Under the pieces are notes generated by a model. The model was not told the origin of the DNA. It did not search any database and saw only the letters and a program-made list of their open reading frames with translations. From contig CAMZMU010000027.1 in NCBI GenBank assembly GCA_947311845.1, positions 47,830,968 to 47,894,967 of the forward strand: a stretch of DNA of 64,000 bases. Direction: 5' to 3'. Both the position numbers and the translations under genes were made by a program. Shown here piece after piece: positions 1 through 11,147 of this stretch; position 1 is the stretch's first letter, and each line of letters starts with the position of its first letter. The stretch comes from Poa pratensis. Lineage: Eukaryota > Streptophyta > Magnoliopsida > Poales > Poaceae.

Positions 1-1681
1 GCATACCTGGAGGAGGACATGTTGATCATCCCGAAGAAGAGGAGGCCATCGATCATCGTGTTGACGAGGATGCATGTACAATGCTCTGCAAGTAGACAAA
101 GATGAGGCCGTGTCATTGCAGCATATGAGCTTTATAAACAAAGTGTAGTTCCATTCCACTGCTACATGAGCTACTGCATGATTCAACAAACACAAATTAA
201 ATATTCAGTGCAAGCAAGCAAGAATTACAGCTAGGTACTGCCAAACATGAGCTACAGCATGAGTTACAGATGAGCTACTGCTAAATTTCAAGTCACTGAA
301 CAATAAACGATATCGACACCTGCACAACAATTAAACTGACAGTATTTCTCATTGCACACGCAATCTGACCAACAAGCAGTTCATGGTCTACTGGAAGTTG
401 CAGCACAACCAATTGCAGTTCATAGTCTACTGCTACTGATCAACAAGCAGTAATCAACAGTTCATAGTCTACTGTTCAGTAAAGCTACTGCAAGCTACTC
501 AAAAACCTCAGCAGAACACTCCATAAACAAGTCCAAGCTACTCAAAAATTGATCATGTAAATCATACGAACAGAACAATAAAGCAGTAATGAAGACGTAT
601 GGCTCTATTCGGTTTGCCAGACGTGTCACTAAATTACATTGACATTGTGGCAGTATCATGTGTTAGCTTAACACCATTAGTACTGCATTTAAATTGCACT
701 ACAGAGCTAACATAGCAGTATTTCAAGCAATTTCACAATGTATATTTCAGTTAGGAGTACACGAAGGGCAAGTGTATTTCAGTTAGGAGCAAGCACTACT
801 CCATTTTACAAGTGCAAGTGTTAGGAGCAGATAAGAGGACAAGCAATACACATACTACTAATGGAGCAGTACATACAACAACAGTACAAGCAAAAATATC
901 AAATTAAGTTACAGCTTTCAAGTCAGTTTTCAATTTTAATTTGCTGTGAAGCAATTTTAACACCATGAGATCATAAGGCACATAAGCAATTTTAATTTGC
1001 TGGAAAATAAACTACTCAGAGCAACCAAACAATTAGTGTGCAAAAGACAGATCAGAACAGCAAGTGCTTTTCTTACTCCAAAACAGAGAGCATTCAAATT
1101 TGCAGTAATCTACTCCCAAAATAATGTGTTAGCAATTTGAGCAAAACAATGTTTGCAGTACAGATACTACTAATGGAGTACAAGCACAAACAATAATTCA
1201 TTTAACAATTTGTATTACTCCGCTGCTAAAATACTGATGGAGTAGGAGTAGGTAACTGCTGCTAAACTACTGAACTCAGTGATGTGTTTGTTCATGAACA
1301 TAAGAAAATACTGTAACTTGTACTCCGAGTAGGAGTAGGTTTGTCTTATGCAGCTTCACTACACAAGCTCCATAGGAAAAGAGAAATACGAACAACAAGC
1401 TCAATAAAATTAAATTACTGGATGGCCACAGGTAGTTCAGATACATTATGAAGGCATGGAGTAGGAGTATAATGGTTGAGATTTGTTGGTTGATGTCATT
1501 CAAGAAAGTAAAGAGTGGAAACAAGAACCATCAGCAGCATATGTATTTGACCTCAATGTAATTTCAGTCCGCATCATGGTAGGATCACTCATAGGCAACC
1601 CTCATCATCTGGTTCTACTCCAGATCAAGCAAGCACGCACGGCACGCACCAGATCAAGCAAGCACGCACCAGTTCATTCTA
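1..1681. other. Unassigned AT-rich sequence left of the glutaredoxin exon
   Basis: No convincing gene is visible. The stretch is rich in short recurring words such as AGCTACTGC, CAAGCAAG and GGAGTAGGAGTAG, which gives it a repetitive subterminal look. Bases 1-96 read openly on the plus strand as an acidic peptide ending in a stop at 94-96, but it is too short to assign. Because a mariner-type terminus lies at 2423-2447 and faces left, all of this may be the interior of a large DNA transposon whose other end is outside the window. That is inference; no matching left terminus was found. Confidence 0.3.
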
Positions 1682-1722
1682 CTCCTGAACTACTCCTATT
1701 GCACCAGATCGAGCAAGCAGCA

Positions 1723-1726
<4 letters not shown>

Positions 1727-1766
<40 letters not shown>
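1727..1766. repeat. (GA)n microsatellite
   Basis: About 20 uninterrupted GA units, read as (CT)n on the minus strand. It begins a few bases after the proposed splice donor of the glutaredoxin exon, so it would lie at the start of its first intron. Confidence 0.95.
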
Positions 1767-1769
<3 letters not shown>

Positions 1770-1773
1770 GTAC

Positions 1774-1978
1774 CTGACGGAGCCATGGCACCGTGGAGGA
1801 AGAACGCGTGGGGGAAGTCGACGGCGAGGTGCGCGAAGACCTCGTCCATCTGCTTGGAGGCCTCGCACCAGGAGGCCCAGAAGTGCACCGCGGGGGCCCG
1901 CGCGCCGCCCTCCGCGGCATCCAGCTCGGCCCTTGACCGCACCTCCCTCACCGCCCCGCCGCCGCTCGCCATGACCAC
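1774..1978 (-). pseudogene. Monothiol glutaredoxin (GRXS17/PICOT type) first exon, isolated
   Basis: On the minus strand an ATG at 1978 opens about 68 codons containing HFWASWCEASKQMDEVF and AHLAVDFPHAFFL. This is the N-terminal thioredoxin-like domain of multidomain monothiol glutaredoxins, cytosolic/nuclear proteins that handle iron-sulfur clusters and redox signalling. The first cysteine of the thioredoxin-type site is present (WCEAS), as usual for this family, whose second position is not cysteine. The exon reaches a good donor (CAG|GTACCT) at 1774/1773, followed by the CT microsatellite. Usual family length is roughly 490 residues with two or three glutaredoxin domains. None of the later exons is recognisable in the remaining 1.77 kb to the left, so this is either exon 1 of a gene running off the window or a captured fragment. 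The family call is firm; functionality is doubtful. Confidence 0.7.
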
Positions 1979-2422
1979 CTCCCTCTCCGCCGCTCCGCTG
2001 CTCCGGCGCCGCTCGGGTGCTGCTCCAAATCATCTCCAGAAAGTAGATCGGCGCACGGAGATCCAGCGCCGGCACGTAGATCAGAGCCTCCTTGCCCAGC
2101 ACGACGTCACCGGCGCATAAAAATCCCAGCTTTCAACTCCAACTGCTTCGGGGTGTGAGAGAGCTAGGGTTGCAGGTGTGAGACTGTGAGAGTACTAGGG
2201 GCAGGCTGTGGTGAGCAAGGAGACGGAGAGGAAGAAGGCGGCGACGGGGAGCGTGAGGAACACGGCGGCGACGGAGGAAGCCAGCGACGGCCGACGGGGA
2301 GAGAGCGAGGGGAACGAGACGTGTGCGTCTGCGCGAGTGGGACGAGTGCGTCTGCGCGAGGGCAATTTTGGAAAGTCGAAATTATTCGTAGCGTTAGGAA
2401 ATTTGTACAGGAAACAGTCAGC
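1979..2422. other. GC-rich leader region upstream of the glutaredoxin exon
   Basis: Read on the minus strand this is the 5' flank of the glutaredoxin exon. It is GC-rich with short open frames but no recognisable domain. A small hydrophobic frame near 2216-2300 (minus) ends in a stop and was not assigned. It may be promoter and 5' UTR, carried inside the putative mariner element. Confidence 0.3.
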
Positions 2423-2447
2423 GACTTATATTTCGGAACGGAGGGAG
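2423..2447 (-). mobile_element. Stowaway/mariner-type terminal inverted repeat, one end only
   Basis: On the minus strand the end reads CTCCCTCCGTTCCGAAATAT, the classic terminus of Triticeae Stowaway/Tc1-mariner elements, with the expected TA target dinucleotide at 2448-2449. Immediately right of the TA the sequence matches the 3' flank of ubiquitin-like copy 2 (from 21271). Left of it the match stops, so this is a true element/host junction. The partner terminus is not present between 1 and 2423; either it lies beyond the window or it has been lost. Confidence 0.75.
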
Positions 2448-2927
2448 TAGTATGTAAATGTGTTGAGTAGTTATTTTTATCCATCTATCAAGAGGAACTA
2501 CTATTAAGATTCCCTGGGTCTATCAAGAGGAACCGTTGTTAGGCCTTCTGAGTCACTTCTCTATTTAGTTTTTCAGACTGCAGTCTCAGTTTTCAGTTTG
2601 TAGCTTGCTGTCATGGTGGCTGGTACTTACAACCGCCAGGAGTCTGTTTTTTTCTTTGGAACCATGTACCAGGCTCGTTTTGTTTTTCGGGCTTCTATGC
2701 AATGGAGCCGGGGAACCTTCCCTGTTGAACTACAAAAAATTATTTCCTGTCTGCATACCCCAGTGCGATTAATTTATGTATCCATGTTTTCATCTATGTC
2801 ATATTATCATCGTAGTCAAAAGTTGAAGTGATGAGGATCATAACACTGATTGCATCTTTTATACAAAGAAAAATTATTATCGCATATTGTGAACCACATG
2901 AATGTCACATGAGTTGGAATAAGGATG
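2448..2927 (+). repeat. Orphan 3' flank of a lost ubiquitin-like gene copy
   Basis: This is closely similar, by eye, to 21271-21755, the sequence just downstream of ubiquitin-like copy 2. Shared landmarks are the words TCTATCAAGAGGAACCGTTG, TTTTCAGACTGCAGTCTCAG and GAACCACATGAATGTCACAT in the same order. No gene body precedes it because a mariner terminus abuts its left end. It continues, after a transposon insertion, at 4220-4270. It is therefore the remnant of a further copy of the locus. Confidence 0.8.
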
Positions 2928-3003
2928 ACTCCAACGGGCCGACGCAAACGGACGCGCGTTTGGTCCGTTTGTGTCGCCAAAACGACGCTTGTCCGGCCAT
3001 GTC

Positions 3004-3152
3004 TGCCCCTTCCCGGCCACTGCCCCCAAGCCGACGCATTGAGTCCGGCCGGCCACTCTTTTTCCCCAAACATTTTTCCGCCCCTTCCCGGCCACTGCCC
3101 CCAACGGGCCGACGCATTGAGTCCGCCCGGCCACTCTTTTCCACCAAACATT
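3004..3152. repeat. Two-copy tandem repeat (~75 bp unit) inside the TIR element
   Basis: The unit runs from GCCCCTTCCCGGCCACTGCC to CAAACATTTTT and occurs at about 3004-3078 and 3079-3152 with a few substitutions. Each unit contains a second copy of the terminal word GCCGACGCA, so subterminal sequence has been duplicated. Confidence 0.85.
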
Positions 3153-3398
3153 TTTTTGATACATTTTTACAAATTGAGTACATATTAGGATTACATTTTT
3201 AGGTCCTAAAATTACATAAAAGCCTAGTAAATCTAGGGCTTTCTCCTAATATTGAACTTAAAACTAAACTAAAACTTGAAGAAAATTAATAACCGGCCAC
3301 CGGCCGGCAAGTGGGAAGATCAAAGAGGGGCTCCGGCCTTGAGAAACTTCACGCAGCATGCCCGTTCTTCAACGGACTTGCTGGCTCCTCTTCTTTGA

Positions 3399-3996
3399 TC
3401 ATTTCGTAGCTACGAAACACGTATCGTCGCCGGGCATTAGAGGAAAATGGACCGCACATAGGCGGCCATGCCGGCGGGGTACCGCACCAGCTGGATCAGT
3501 CGAAGACTGCTCTATTGTCGGCCTCGTCGGCCGCCGCCGAGGCCTCACGGTGCCGTTTGCGGCGCGCCGCCGGCTTTGCGGGCTCGATGGCTTTGCGCTC
3601 GTTCGCAGCCTCGGCCTCCACCGCCGCTTCGGCGCAGGCGCGCGCTGCGGATATGAGCGCAGCCACCATCTAGGCGTTGAGCTGCATGTGGAATTCCCGC
3701 ATGGCCTACTCCACGGTCGTGCAGGTGTTGCCGCCCACGCCAATGGGAGGCTCAGGCTGGGGCGGCGCGGTGCCCGCCGCCACCGCCGCGACTCTGGCGC
3801 GGTACACGTACTCTTCTTCGTCGTTGGCAGGCAGTCGCGGTACGCGGCCTCCACCGCCCTTTCCTCGTGGGGCGACATGGGGCGCGCGAGCCTCCTCTGC
3901 CGCGCCCGCTCCCTCTGGTCCATCAGATGCTGCGGCACGCGCTCTCTGGTTGGAGGTGGTAGCCGCCGTGGTGGGGGGAGGAGTGCTCTAGGGTTT
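3399..3996 (-). pseudogene. Decayed alanine/arginine-rich coding remnant inside the TIR element
   Basis: The minus strand from about 3996 to 3399 has strong GC-rich coding character split over frames. Pieces such as RARQRRLARPMSPHEERAVE, AMREFHMQLNA and AEAAVEAEAANERKAIEPAK are read in different registers with internal stops (one TAG follows HMQLNA). From memory similar alanine-rich frames recur in Triticeae DNA transposons, but I cannot assign a domain. It is probably a passenger or accessory frame of the element and is clearly broken. Confidence 0.4.
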
Positions 3997-4219
3997 CCCC
4001 GGCCGGCTCCATTTAAAGAGCTCCACCACCCACAGTTATTGCGGGGTAGGTGGCCGCTCTAGCCGTCTGGGTCGATGACACGCGGGGCCAGGGAGGACAC
4101 AGGAGCGGTCCGATGCATCGGTGGCCTAAATTTAGGCCTGGAATGCGTCGCGGCGGACAGAATTTGGCTCCAGCGGACAGCGACGGACAGGCGCGGAGTC
4201 GATGCGTCGGCCCGTTGGA

Positions 4220-4270
4220 ATGCAAATAAGAGTTGAAATCAAGTCCTCCTCGTTGTTGTTGGAGGAGGAG
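4220..4270 (+). repeat. Right-hand continuation of the orphan 3' flank
   Basis: After the TIR element the sequence TGCAAATAAGAGTTGAAATC and the following ~30 bases match 21757-21802 downstream of copy 2. The two then diverge. This gives both the empty-site proof for the transposon and one breakpoint of the locus duplication. Confidence 0.8.
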
Positions 4271-4419
4271 GGTACTTGGGTTGCGGCCTGTCAGCTGGCT
4301 CAACCCGCCCGCGCCAGGTTCGGACCATGGGCCTGCGTCCTCTGTAGTTGGCCTCCTTCCCCCACACACCTCTCCTCTCCTCCCCTCAAAAAAACAAAAA
4401 AAACCTCTCCTCTCCTCAA

Positions 4420-7400
4420 TAAAAACCCTCTCTCTGTCTCTCTCGCTTCGACGGTTCTCCTTCCTCCGCCGCCGCCGTCGCAGCGCCGCCCGACTCGAGC
4501 GCAGCGGACAGAGATCTTCCTCCTCTCGGTAAGCCCTAGTCTGCTCCGTCTCCCTTTTATCTTCTTCGTCTGCGCCGTGAGTCCCCCTCCTTCCCCGAGC
4601 AACCCGACGCCAAAACCCTACCCGCCTGATCGAGCTCCGAGTCCGATGACGGGAGAGACCGTGTTCTTGAGAGACCTGCTGCTCTAGTGTTGGATAGCGA
4701 GATGCATCCGCTCCTCCCCTGCTCTGGTGTTTGCTGCGATTCCTCGACCCCCCTCCCCTTCTTTGGTTCTGATGCCTGTGTTCCTCACGGTAGTTGTTTT
4801 TTGATGCCATTGTAGTTGGTCCACCACTGTTAGATTTTTTTATAATGATGGATGTAACAGATTTCCACCCTCGGATCTACTGCCTTGCAATTGTTCGCAT
4901 ATGCATTGGGTGAATCCTACTGTCAGTGTCAGGTAGGTAGGATCCTCATGGAATTTGTTGCTAGCCTCATAACAAGATAAACACCAAAGATTGTCCAAAA
5001 TCGTTATATGCAAAGTTAAACATCAACATCTATAGGGCTACATATTCTGTTTTCCGATTAAGAACGATATGCCTGTAGGGTAGCAACTCTAAAGGGTGCT
5101 CTAGCTAGCTGACTAACATGAAAAATCAAATCTTCCATTAGCAACTAATTGGCATATCAATTACTGACTGTCACAGAGATGCCTATGCAGAATCATTTAC
5201 TAACATGAAAATTAAATCCTTAAGACAGCCTGCCAGCAGAATGCCCCCGAAGAAGCGCCCGCAGCTCCCAACCCGGAAGACCATGTCGAGGAAGCTGCTC
5301 CTGCTGTCTCTACCTCTGGCACGGAAGATAGCATGCATGGTGAGTTTTACCGACTGCTGCTCGCATTGTGCACTATGCATAAGCATGTCTGTGTTGGGTG
5401 GTTGAGTGGCTTGTGTGTTTGATGGGCTTGGCAGATTCCGAGAAAGAAGAGGAGGAAGTTGGCGACAGCGGCAGCGAAGACGACGGTGGCAGCCATTCGT
5501 CTGACGGTGCCGACATGGACGAGTAAGTGATCAGAGTTCTTTTCTTAGACAGTTTTTCTATCTAGTATGCGTGCTCATGCAGTTAATACTAGCTGCTAGG
5601 TGCAACTCAGCCCCTTGGTTGCTGTTAGGATCAGTGCAATATCCATATCCAGAAAAGCATTTTGTTCACTGGATAAACTCTATCATCAGATTCTGGAACA
5701 CATAATTTCTCAGCTTAGACCCCTCGACTGGCTAATTGAATCAAATCGACTCTCTTCTTCGGCCTGTCAAATATGAGTTTCCAGTCTTCAAGTACTACTC
5801 AGGTGCTAATAGTCCCATTATGAACGCCTGAACGCTATATTGGAGCTACATATTTCTTTGAAAAAGTAACTAAAGTATCACAGAACACTGGTAACTGTTC
5901 TATAAAGTTTTAATCATAATCAGTAATTGATATGCCAATCGGTAATGGAAGATTTGTTTTCATGTTAGTCAATGCTAATAAATTGGTAATTTTTTTGGCC
6001 ATGAACTAGTTTCATCTTTTCTGTTCACAGTGAAAATATTTGTCAGAGCAACAAGCAATAGTTGGTCGAATGGATTAAAACCAGAGATGGTTTCTACATG
6101 TGTGCTTTCTGCTTCTTATCCTGTTTTTATTTGTTTTATCTGTCGATTTCTTAGAAAAAGAACATATGAACAACCCCTTCCATCGAATAGTGCATATATT
6201 AACGTGTTAATATTTAAAAGCTTCCAAATCTGCACACAAAGCTAGTTGGTGTCTTCGCCATGAACGTTCTTCGCCAGCTATATTGGCCATGCATATTCGT
6301 TAAAGTGTGGAATTAGTGAGTTGTCTTCATTTGTAGGACCTTTTTTTTATATATGGAGGATAATCAACAAAATAGCTTTTCTCCTTTGATTTGGTTAGTC
6401 GCATGTAAACTTGCCTGATATTCATCATCATATTTTGAATACAATTGTGACGAGAGCCAGAGGGAATAGAGGTGTAGGGGTATGCAATGATTGACAAGGA
6501 GGAAAGTGTGAGAAACTTGATGTTTGTCCCGACATGATAGGTAGCAAAGCTTGCTGAAGGCGAGGCATCATACTTGGAGAAGAATCTTGTTTGCCACTGC
6601 CGCAAGAATCAAATGGTGCGGCTTTGTTACCACACAGTAGGACATGTGTTGTAGTTGCCGCATGTCCTATATGATTGTCCATACTAAGATGCCACCACCC
6701 TGGTGGTGATTGGGAACATCGTAGAGATCTGCTGGGCACGCACATGACATCGGAGTGGGACGAAATGGTGGAAGAGCGAACCATTAGCATAACGGAACTG
6801 CGAGACTGATGGGGAATGATGGGGGACTGGAGGGTGATGATGCAGTTGTAGTGGAGTGAGTTTTGGGCAGAGAGAAGTGAGGATAGAGATTGTGTTCTCC
6901 CCTGAGGAAGTTGAAGATGGAGATGCCTATGGGGAGCAAGACAACACCGTGGTGGCTGTATAGGGGGAGAGTTGAGAAAGATGGTGACGTTTGTTGCTAC
7001 ACGGTTAAGAACACTTGACAAATGTGTTATCAGAATAGAAGTATCACTTGTTGAATACTTATAACTAGTCTCTTCAATACATAGAACTGAGTGATACCAT
7101 GTACTCCTACAATTTTATGGTTGCTCAAGTCTTGAACTTTGCATGCTAGACTTAGTGAGGCCATGCTTTGTATAAACAAGTTATTTACAGAGTATATTTC
7201 TCTTCTTGCTTGAATTGTTTTTTATTTAGGCTCTTGCTTGTACTGCCTCCTGGAATTGTTGACGCTTTTGTGTATTGTTCAACAGCCTAAATATTGTCTA
7301 ACAATTGGTGAGTTTTGGTTTGCTAGCCCATCCAAAGTGCACATCTTTGTCAAGAATCCCGCCGGCAGGAAAATCTGTCTCAGGGGGGTCAACTTGTCAG

Positions 7401-8007
7401 ACACTCTTTACACCATCAAGGCAAAGATTCAGGAGCGGTACAGCCTCGTATTCGACGGGGTGCAGCTGGAAGACAACCGTACATTGGGGATTACGGCATC
7501 CAGCATAATTCCACACTTGACCTCCAAGAAAAGATGCAAATCTTTGTCATGGAGACGCTAGAAGGCAGGACCATCCCTGTTGAGGTCGACAACCTAGACA
7601 CCATTGACAACGTGAAGGCCAAGATCGAAGACAGTGAGGGCTTTCCCAAGGTCCAACAGTGCCTCATCTTTGCCAACAAGCAGCTGGAGGACGGCAAGCA
7701 CACCTTGGCTGACCACAACATTTGTAAAGGGTCCACTCTTCTCCTCATCCTCCTCCCGTGCAGTCCAACTGTTGTGATGCCAATATTCCTGAAGACACAG
7801 ATAGGGAAGACCATCGCCCTTGAGGTTGGGCGCTCGGACACTGTTGACAGTGTAAAGGTGAAGATCTACGAGCAGGAAGGCATTCCCCCTAAACAGCAGC
7901 GCCTCATCTTTGCTGGCGAGCATCTGGCGGACGTCCGCACCCTGGCGGACTACAACATTCAGAGCAAGGATACCCTTCATTTGGTGTTGCGCCTTTGTGG
8001 TTGCTGA
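4420..8007 (+). pseudogene. Triple ubiquitin-like domain gene, copy 1, frameshifted
   Basis: The proposed structure is a noncoding exon ending at 4528 (CTCTCG|GTAAGC), then a small acidic exon from ATG 5241, a second acidic exon (about 5436-5524), and a ubiquitin-like exon from 7327 to TGA 8005-8007. The last exon holds three domains: one from about 7337 ([12 protein letters not shown]), one from 7534 ([12 protein letters not shown]) and one from 7777 ([12 protein letters not shown]). The protein ends LRLCGC, so the C-terminal di-glycine needed for conjugation is absent. The residue equivalent to Lys48 in domain 3 is Glu ([11 protein letters not shown]). Breaks seen by comparison with copy 3 are a lost T in the first acidic exon (near 5261) and one G lost from a G run at 7486-7489 in domain 1. 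Domain 1 starts with GTG, not ATG, which fits translation beginning in an upstream exon. It is broken as read, unless these are sequencing errors. Confidence 0.7.
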
Positions 8008-9373
8008 GATGCATGGCCTGCCATCGAACAACAAGTTCATGTTTGCTGCAGTCGAACTTCCGTAGTGGTGTATTATCATCATTCTAGTACCTTAGTATTG
8101 CTCCACCTTGTTTCGTTCTGGTAGTGGTGTGTTATCAGTAAAACTATCTGTTGAGTAGTTCTTATCTACCAAGAAAAGAAGCTACTATTAAGAGTCCCTA
8201 CCTTGGTCCGTCTTGGCATAAGTAAGTTGATTGAGAAATACAGTCTGCACACAGTTTCGACGACTCAGTTTTTCCTTTCCACATACATATACTCAGTGCG
8301 GTTAATTTCTGTGTTTTATCCATCTCTTTATGAATATATATGCCATGCAGTTAAAAGTTGAAGCAATCGGAATCCTAACAAGTACAGTTATTGCTTGTTT
8401 TATAGATGCTATACAAGATTTACTATTGCATATTGTGAAGGTGATATATCATAATTGGAATTGGGATAGGAAACTAAGTCTTCTTCAGCATCTCTTTTAC
8501 AGTAACAAAAATGAGGCGCCCTTGGGAGGCCAAGTCTCAAACCCGGCCAGGCGAGTCTCGTAACAATACGAATGCGTATAATTAATTAGAGTCCAGTGTC
8601 AATTCTAGTCACAAGCTCCACAATTTTTTTGATTACTAAAACACACAAATTTCTTCTGGAACCGGTAAAATGACGAAAGAGCAAGTTTTGGATATATGTG
8701 TGCAGTTTGGCATGCAATTCAATTCTCAGTAATGCGACTTTAACACATCTCTCTCCTTGCTCAGAGCACGTGTTTGAATCATCATTGTCGATGCTATCTT
8801 TTTATTTTAACAAAATGTGTTCCTACATTCATGAGAATTGCCAAGATTATTGCTAGAAAAAAGAAAAATGAAAGTTTTTAGAAAAAAAAACATCATCTGT
8901 GAAATGTTCATCTATTTCAATGAAAAAGCCCCACCAGATAGTGAGAAAAAAGCAATTTGGTTCTAACAAAAACATTTTTTCAATAAAATGGTAAAATAAG
9001 TTACATAATTTTGTGAAATATGCTATGTGATCTAAATTAGTATTGCGCGAGATCAATAAGATTTTTGGGGATTCAACAAAAGAAGAAAACCACGCTCCAT
9101 GAAGACAAAATCTAAACTTGACCTCGTTTCTTAGTACCTCTGTTCCTAGTTAGTGGGCACGTGCGACGCACGTATTAATTATTGACCAATTTAAACTTAA
9201 TATAAAATAATTTTATTCGGTGTGGTGAAGTTCTCGAGTTGTATTTTTATGAAACTACATTGTGGTCAATGTTGCTTCGTAGATAATATTGTTCAAGCAG
9301 ATTTGCTTTGTGTTTCATTAATTAGAGATGCAATCACTTTATATCTTGCTGAAAAGCTGCCAAAAAAGGCATA
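8008..9373. other. 3' flank of ubiquitin-like copy 1
   Basis: AT-rich noncoding sequence. The part 8084-8330 resembles the orphan flank at 2450-2700, but more distantly than copy 2 does. The segment 8019-8528 is absent from copy 3. No polyadenylation site or gene could be fixed with confidence. Confidence 0.6.
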
Positions 9374-9639
9374 TTTATATTAAGGGGTACTTCGAAATGA
9401 TGTTGTTACCTGAATCAATCGTGATATAAACTGAAAATGATTGATATAGTATTATGAAACTTCTGACAGCTGGTTACTTACTGTGAATACTCAGAACTTA
9501 CAACCGAATGACTACTTAAGTGAAGCAGATATCTCACTTAAAAATTGAGGTTGGAGAATGGAGGTTGAAGGTTGAAGGCTGAAGCGCAACTGCTTTAGGG
9601 CAGAGGAGAGAATTTTTTATGCATTAATTAACCATTAAG
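9374..9639. repeat. Left 266-bp direct repeat flanking the Helitron
   Basis: This begins TTTATATTAAGGGGTAC and ends AACCATTAAG, and it recurs almost unchanged at 16064-16330. In this copy it follows its native left neighbour (AAAAAAGGCATA), as in the paralogous block near 34820-35000. It is therefore the original host sequence. Confidence 0.9.
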
Positions 9640-11147
9640 CGCAACAGTTATCCCTCGCGCTCCGACGGTCCCAGCGCTGCCCCCTGACGGAATTACAAAA
9701 ATCTCCCTCGCAAATCGGGAAACAGCTCTGCAGTCCACGATTTTACGAGGGGAAGGACTAAACTGCAATTACCGAACAACCGGAGGACTTTTCTACAAAC
9801 GCGTCGGAATCGCCGCCGCCGCATCCGCAGTCCGCCGCCGCCTAAATGGTCGCCGCCGCCGGCTCCGGCGGCCATATAGCTCGCCGCGGCGTGCGGCCGG
9901 AGCCGAGCGGACGTGGTCGCGGCCGTTCTGCTTCTATTCCTTCTGATCCGGCCAATTTAGGTGCTGCACCTCCGTCCAGATGTCCCTGATTTGCTCGCGG
10001 CCGCTCTGCTCGCGGTCAGCCATTCGCGAGGCCTGCGGCCTGCCCTCCATTCTCATGCGCTTGCTTCGGCCAGTGATGTCTCAGTTCACAGCGTCCCGTC
10101 GGGGGATTCTTCTTCTGCTGTGCTGGATTTCCTTACTAAAGTTAGTCAGTCCCATATGATGCTGTGCGCTATCGGCCATTTACTTGCTGATCCGATCGTC
10201 GCTGCTCACGCACAGCGCATTTTTGCTGTTGCTGATTCTTCTTTTCATGTACCCGCAGCCGCAGGGCGTGCTAGGGCTTGGTCCAGATCCCACATCACTT
10301 CTGCCGCCTATGGGCTCCTCTTTTGCTGCTTCTTTATCTTCAGGTTTGTATTATCTATTTTTTCTTTTAGTTCGGTTATTCATCGTTTTGTATTTCCCTA
10401 AAGGCTGTTCTCACCTCACCTTTTATGCATGTAGGTGTTTCATTACCCGTGCTCACACCAGCTCAACAGCTCCGTCGTCGTCGCGAAATCCGTCAGGGGA
10501 AGCGGCCGGTTGATTCTTCTCCTTCAGGTTATGCTGCTGATCTTCTTTAGGCCTTCTAATTATTCCTTTGCTTTGCTCTTCTCCTGTTCATTCTATGTTT
10601 TGATCGACGCTATGTTTATTATCATAGCTGCCCCGCCGGTCCATCCGGTTTGTCCTGCTGAAGTACACACGGTGGTGTTAGATACAGACTTAGCTCTACG
10701 CATTGCTTCCTATCCGACTCTCTCAGGTTGGCCTTTAGTTCAAAGTTGTGATTCTTAGGCTCTAATGCCATTGTTCCTGCCTAAATTGACGTCCATGCAT
10801 TTTTGTCATCTGTTCTTGCAGTAAAGCCTGTGCCTACTGTCCACCGAGCCGAAGCTGCTTGCAATCGCCGTAAGAGAAAATTTATTGTTCTTTCTCTCCA
10901 TGGAGAAGCTGCAGGTTTGTTCTGCTTTTTCTTCATGCACTGTTTTGCGTCCATCTTCTTTACTTCCTCTTATTTGTCTTACATTTCTGTTCGCAGTTCG
11001 TCGATAGAGCCTGCCATTTTCTGATAGCTTCGCTCAAAGGTATTGTTGTTGTCTGTGCATCTCTTTGGTAATTCTACTATGTTCTTCTCTATACATTTTC
11101 CCCCCTTCTCGCTTTCTAATGTATTGTCCCTTCTATTTTCCATGTAG
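9640..11147 (+). other. Helitron 5' region with possible small exons
   Basis: GC-rich leader (9640-9960) followed by thymine-rich, intron-like tracts alternating with short open frames, for example 9961-10340 and 10822-10912. Helitron genes of grasses often have several short 5' exons, so these may be their remnants. No domain can be named. Confidence 0.4.

Larger units (their letters stand above)
2928..4219. mobile_element. 1.29 kb TIR DNA transposon, possibly PIF/Harbinger-like, with empty site in a paralogue
   Basis: The ends are perfect 16-bp inverted repeats: TCCAACGGGCCGACGC at 2930-2945 and GCGTCGGCCCGTTGGA at 4204-4219. The flanking trinucleotide ATG occurs on both sides (2925-2927 and 4220-4222), which fits a 3-bp target duplication. 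The paralogous flank after copy 2 has no insert at this point (near 21751-21760), giving a natural empty site. A 3-bp duplication suggests the PIF/Harbinger superfamily, although ATG is not the preferred TWA target, so the superfamily call is tentative. No transposase is recognisable; the interior has a degenerate alanine-rich frame on the minus strand. Confidence 0.75.
4321..9547 (+). repeat. Segmental duplication block A (contains ubiquitin-like copy 1)
   Basis: The block aligns colinearly with 30282-35000. The match starts at GGACC(A/G)TGGGCCTGCGTC and ends at CTCACTTAAAAATTG. The two are nearly identical by eye, with scattered substitutions and 1-bp indels, except for a ~510 bp segment (about 8019-8528) missing from the other block. 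Confidence 0.9.

Noticed and set aside
1483..1974. Plus-strand 163-codon frame rich in Arg and Glu
   Set aside because: It is the reverse of the GA microsatellite and of the glutaredoxin exon.
6540..6660. Plus-strand peptide EKNLVCHCRKNQMVRLCYH, reminiscent of the CHQCQRND zinc-binding motif of JmjC demethylases
   Set aside because: Too short, missing ligands, and it sits in a stretch that looks intronic. The similarity may be chance.
9141..9170. Second Helitron 3' end on the minus strand (hairpin ACGTGC/GCACGT followed by CTAG at 9146-9149, also in block B)
   Set aside because: The base after CTAG on the minus strand is G, not the required T, and no partner end was found. It is more likely a chance palindrome in conserved flank.
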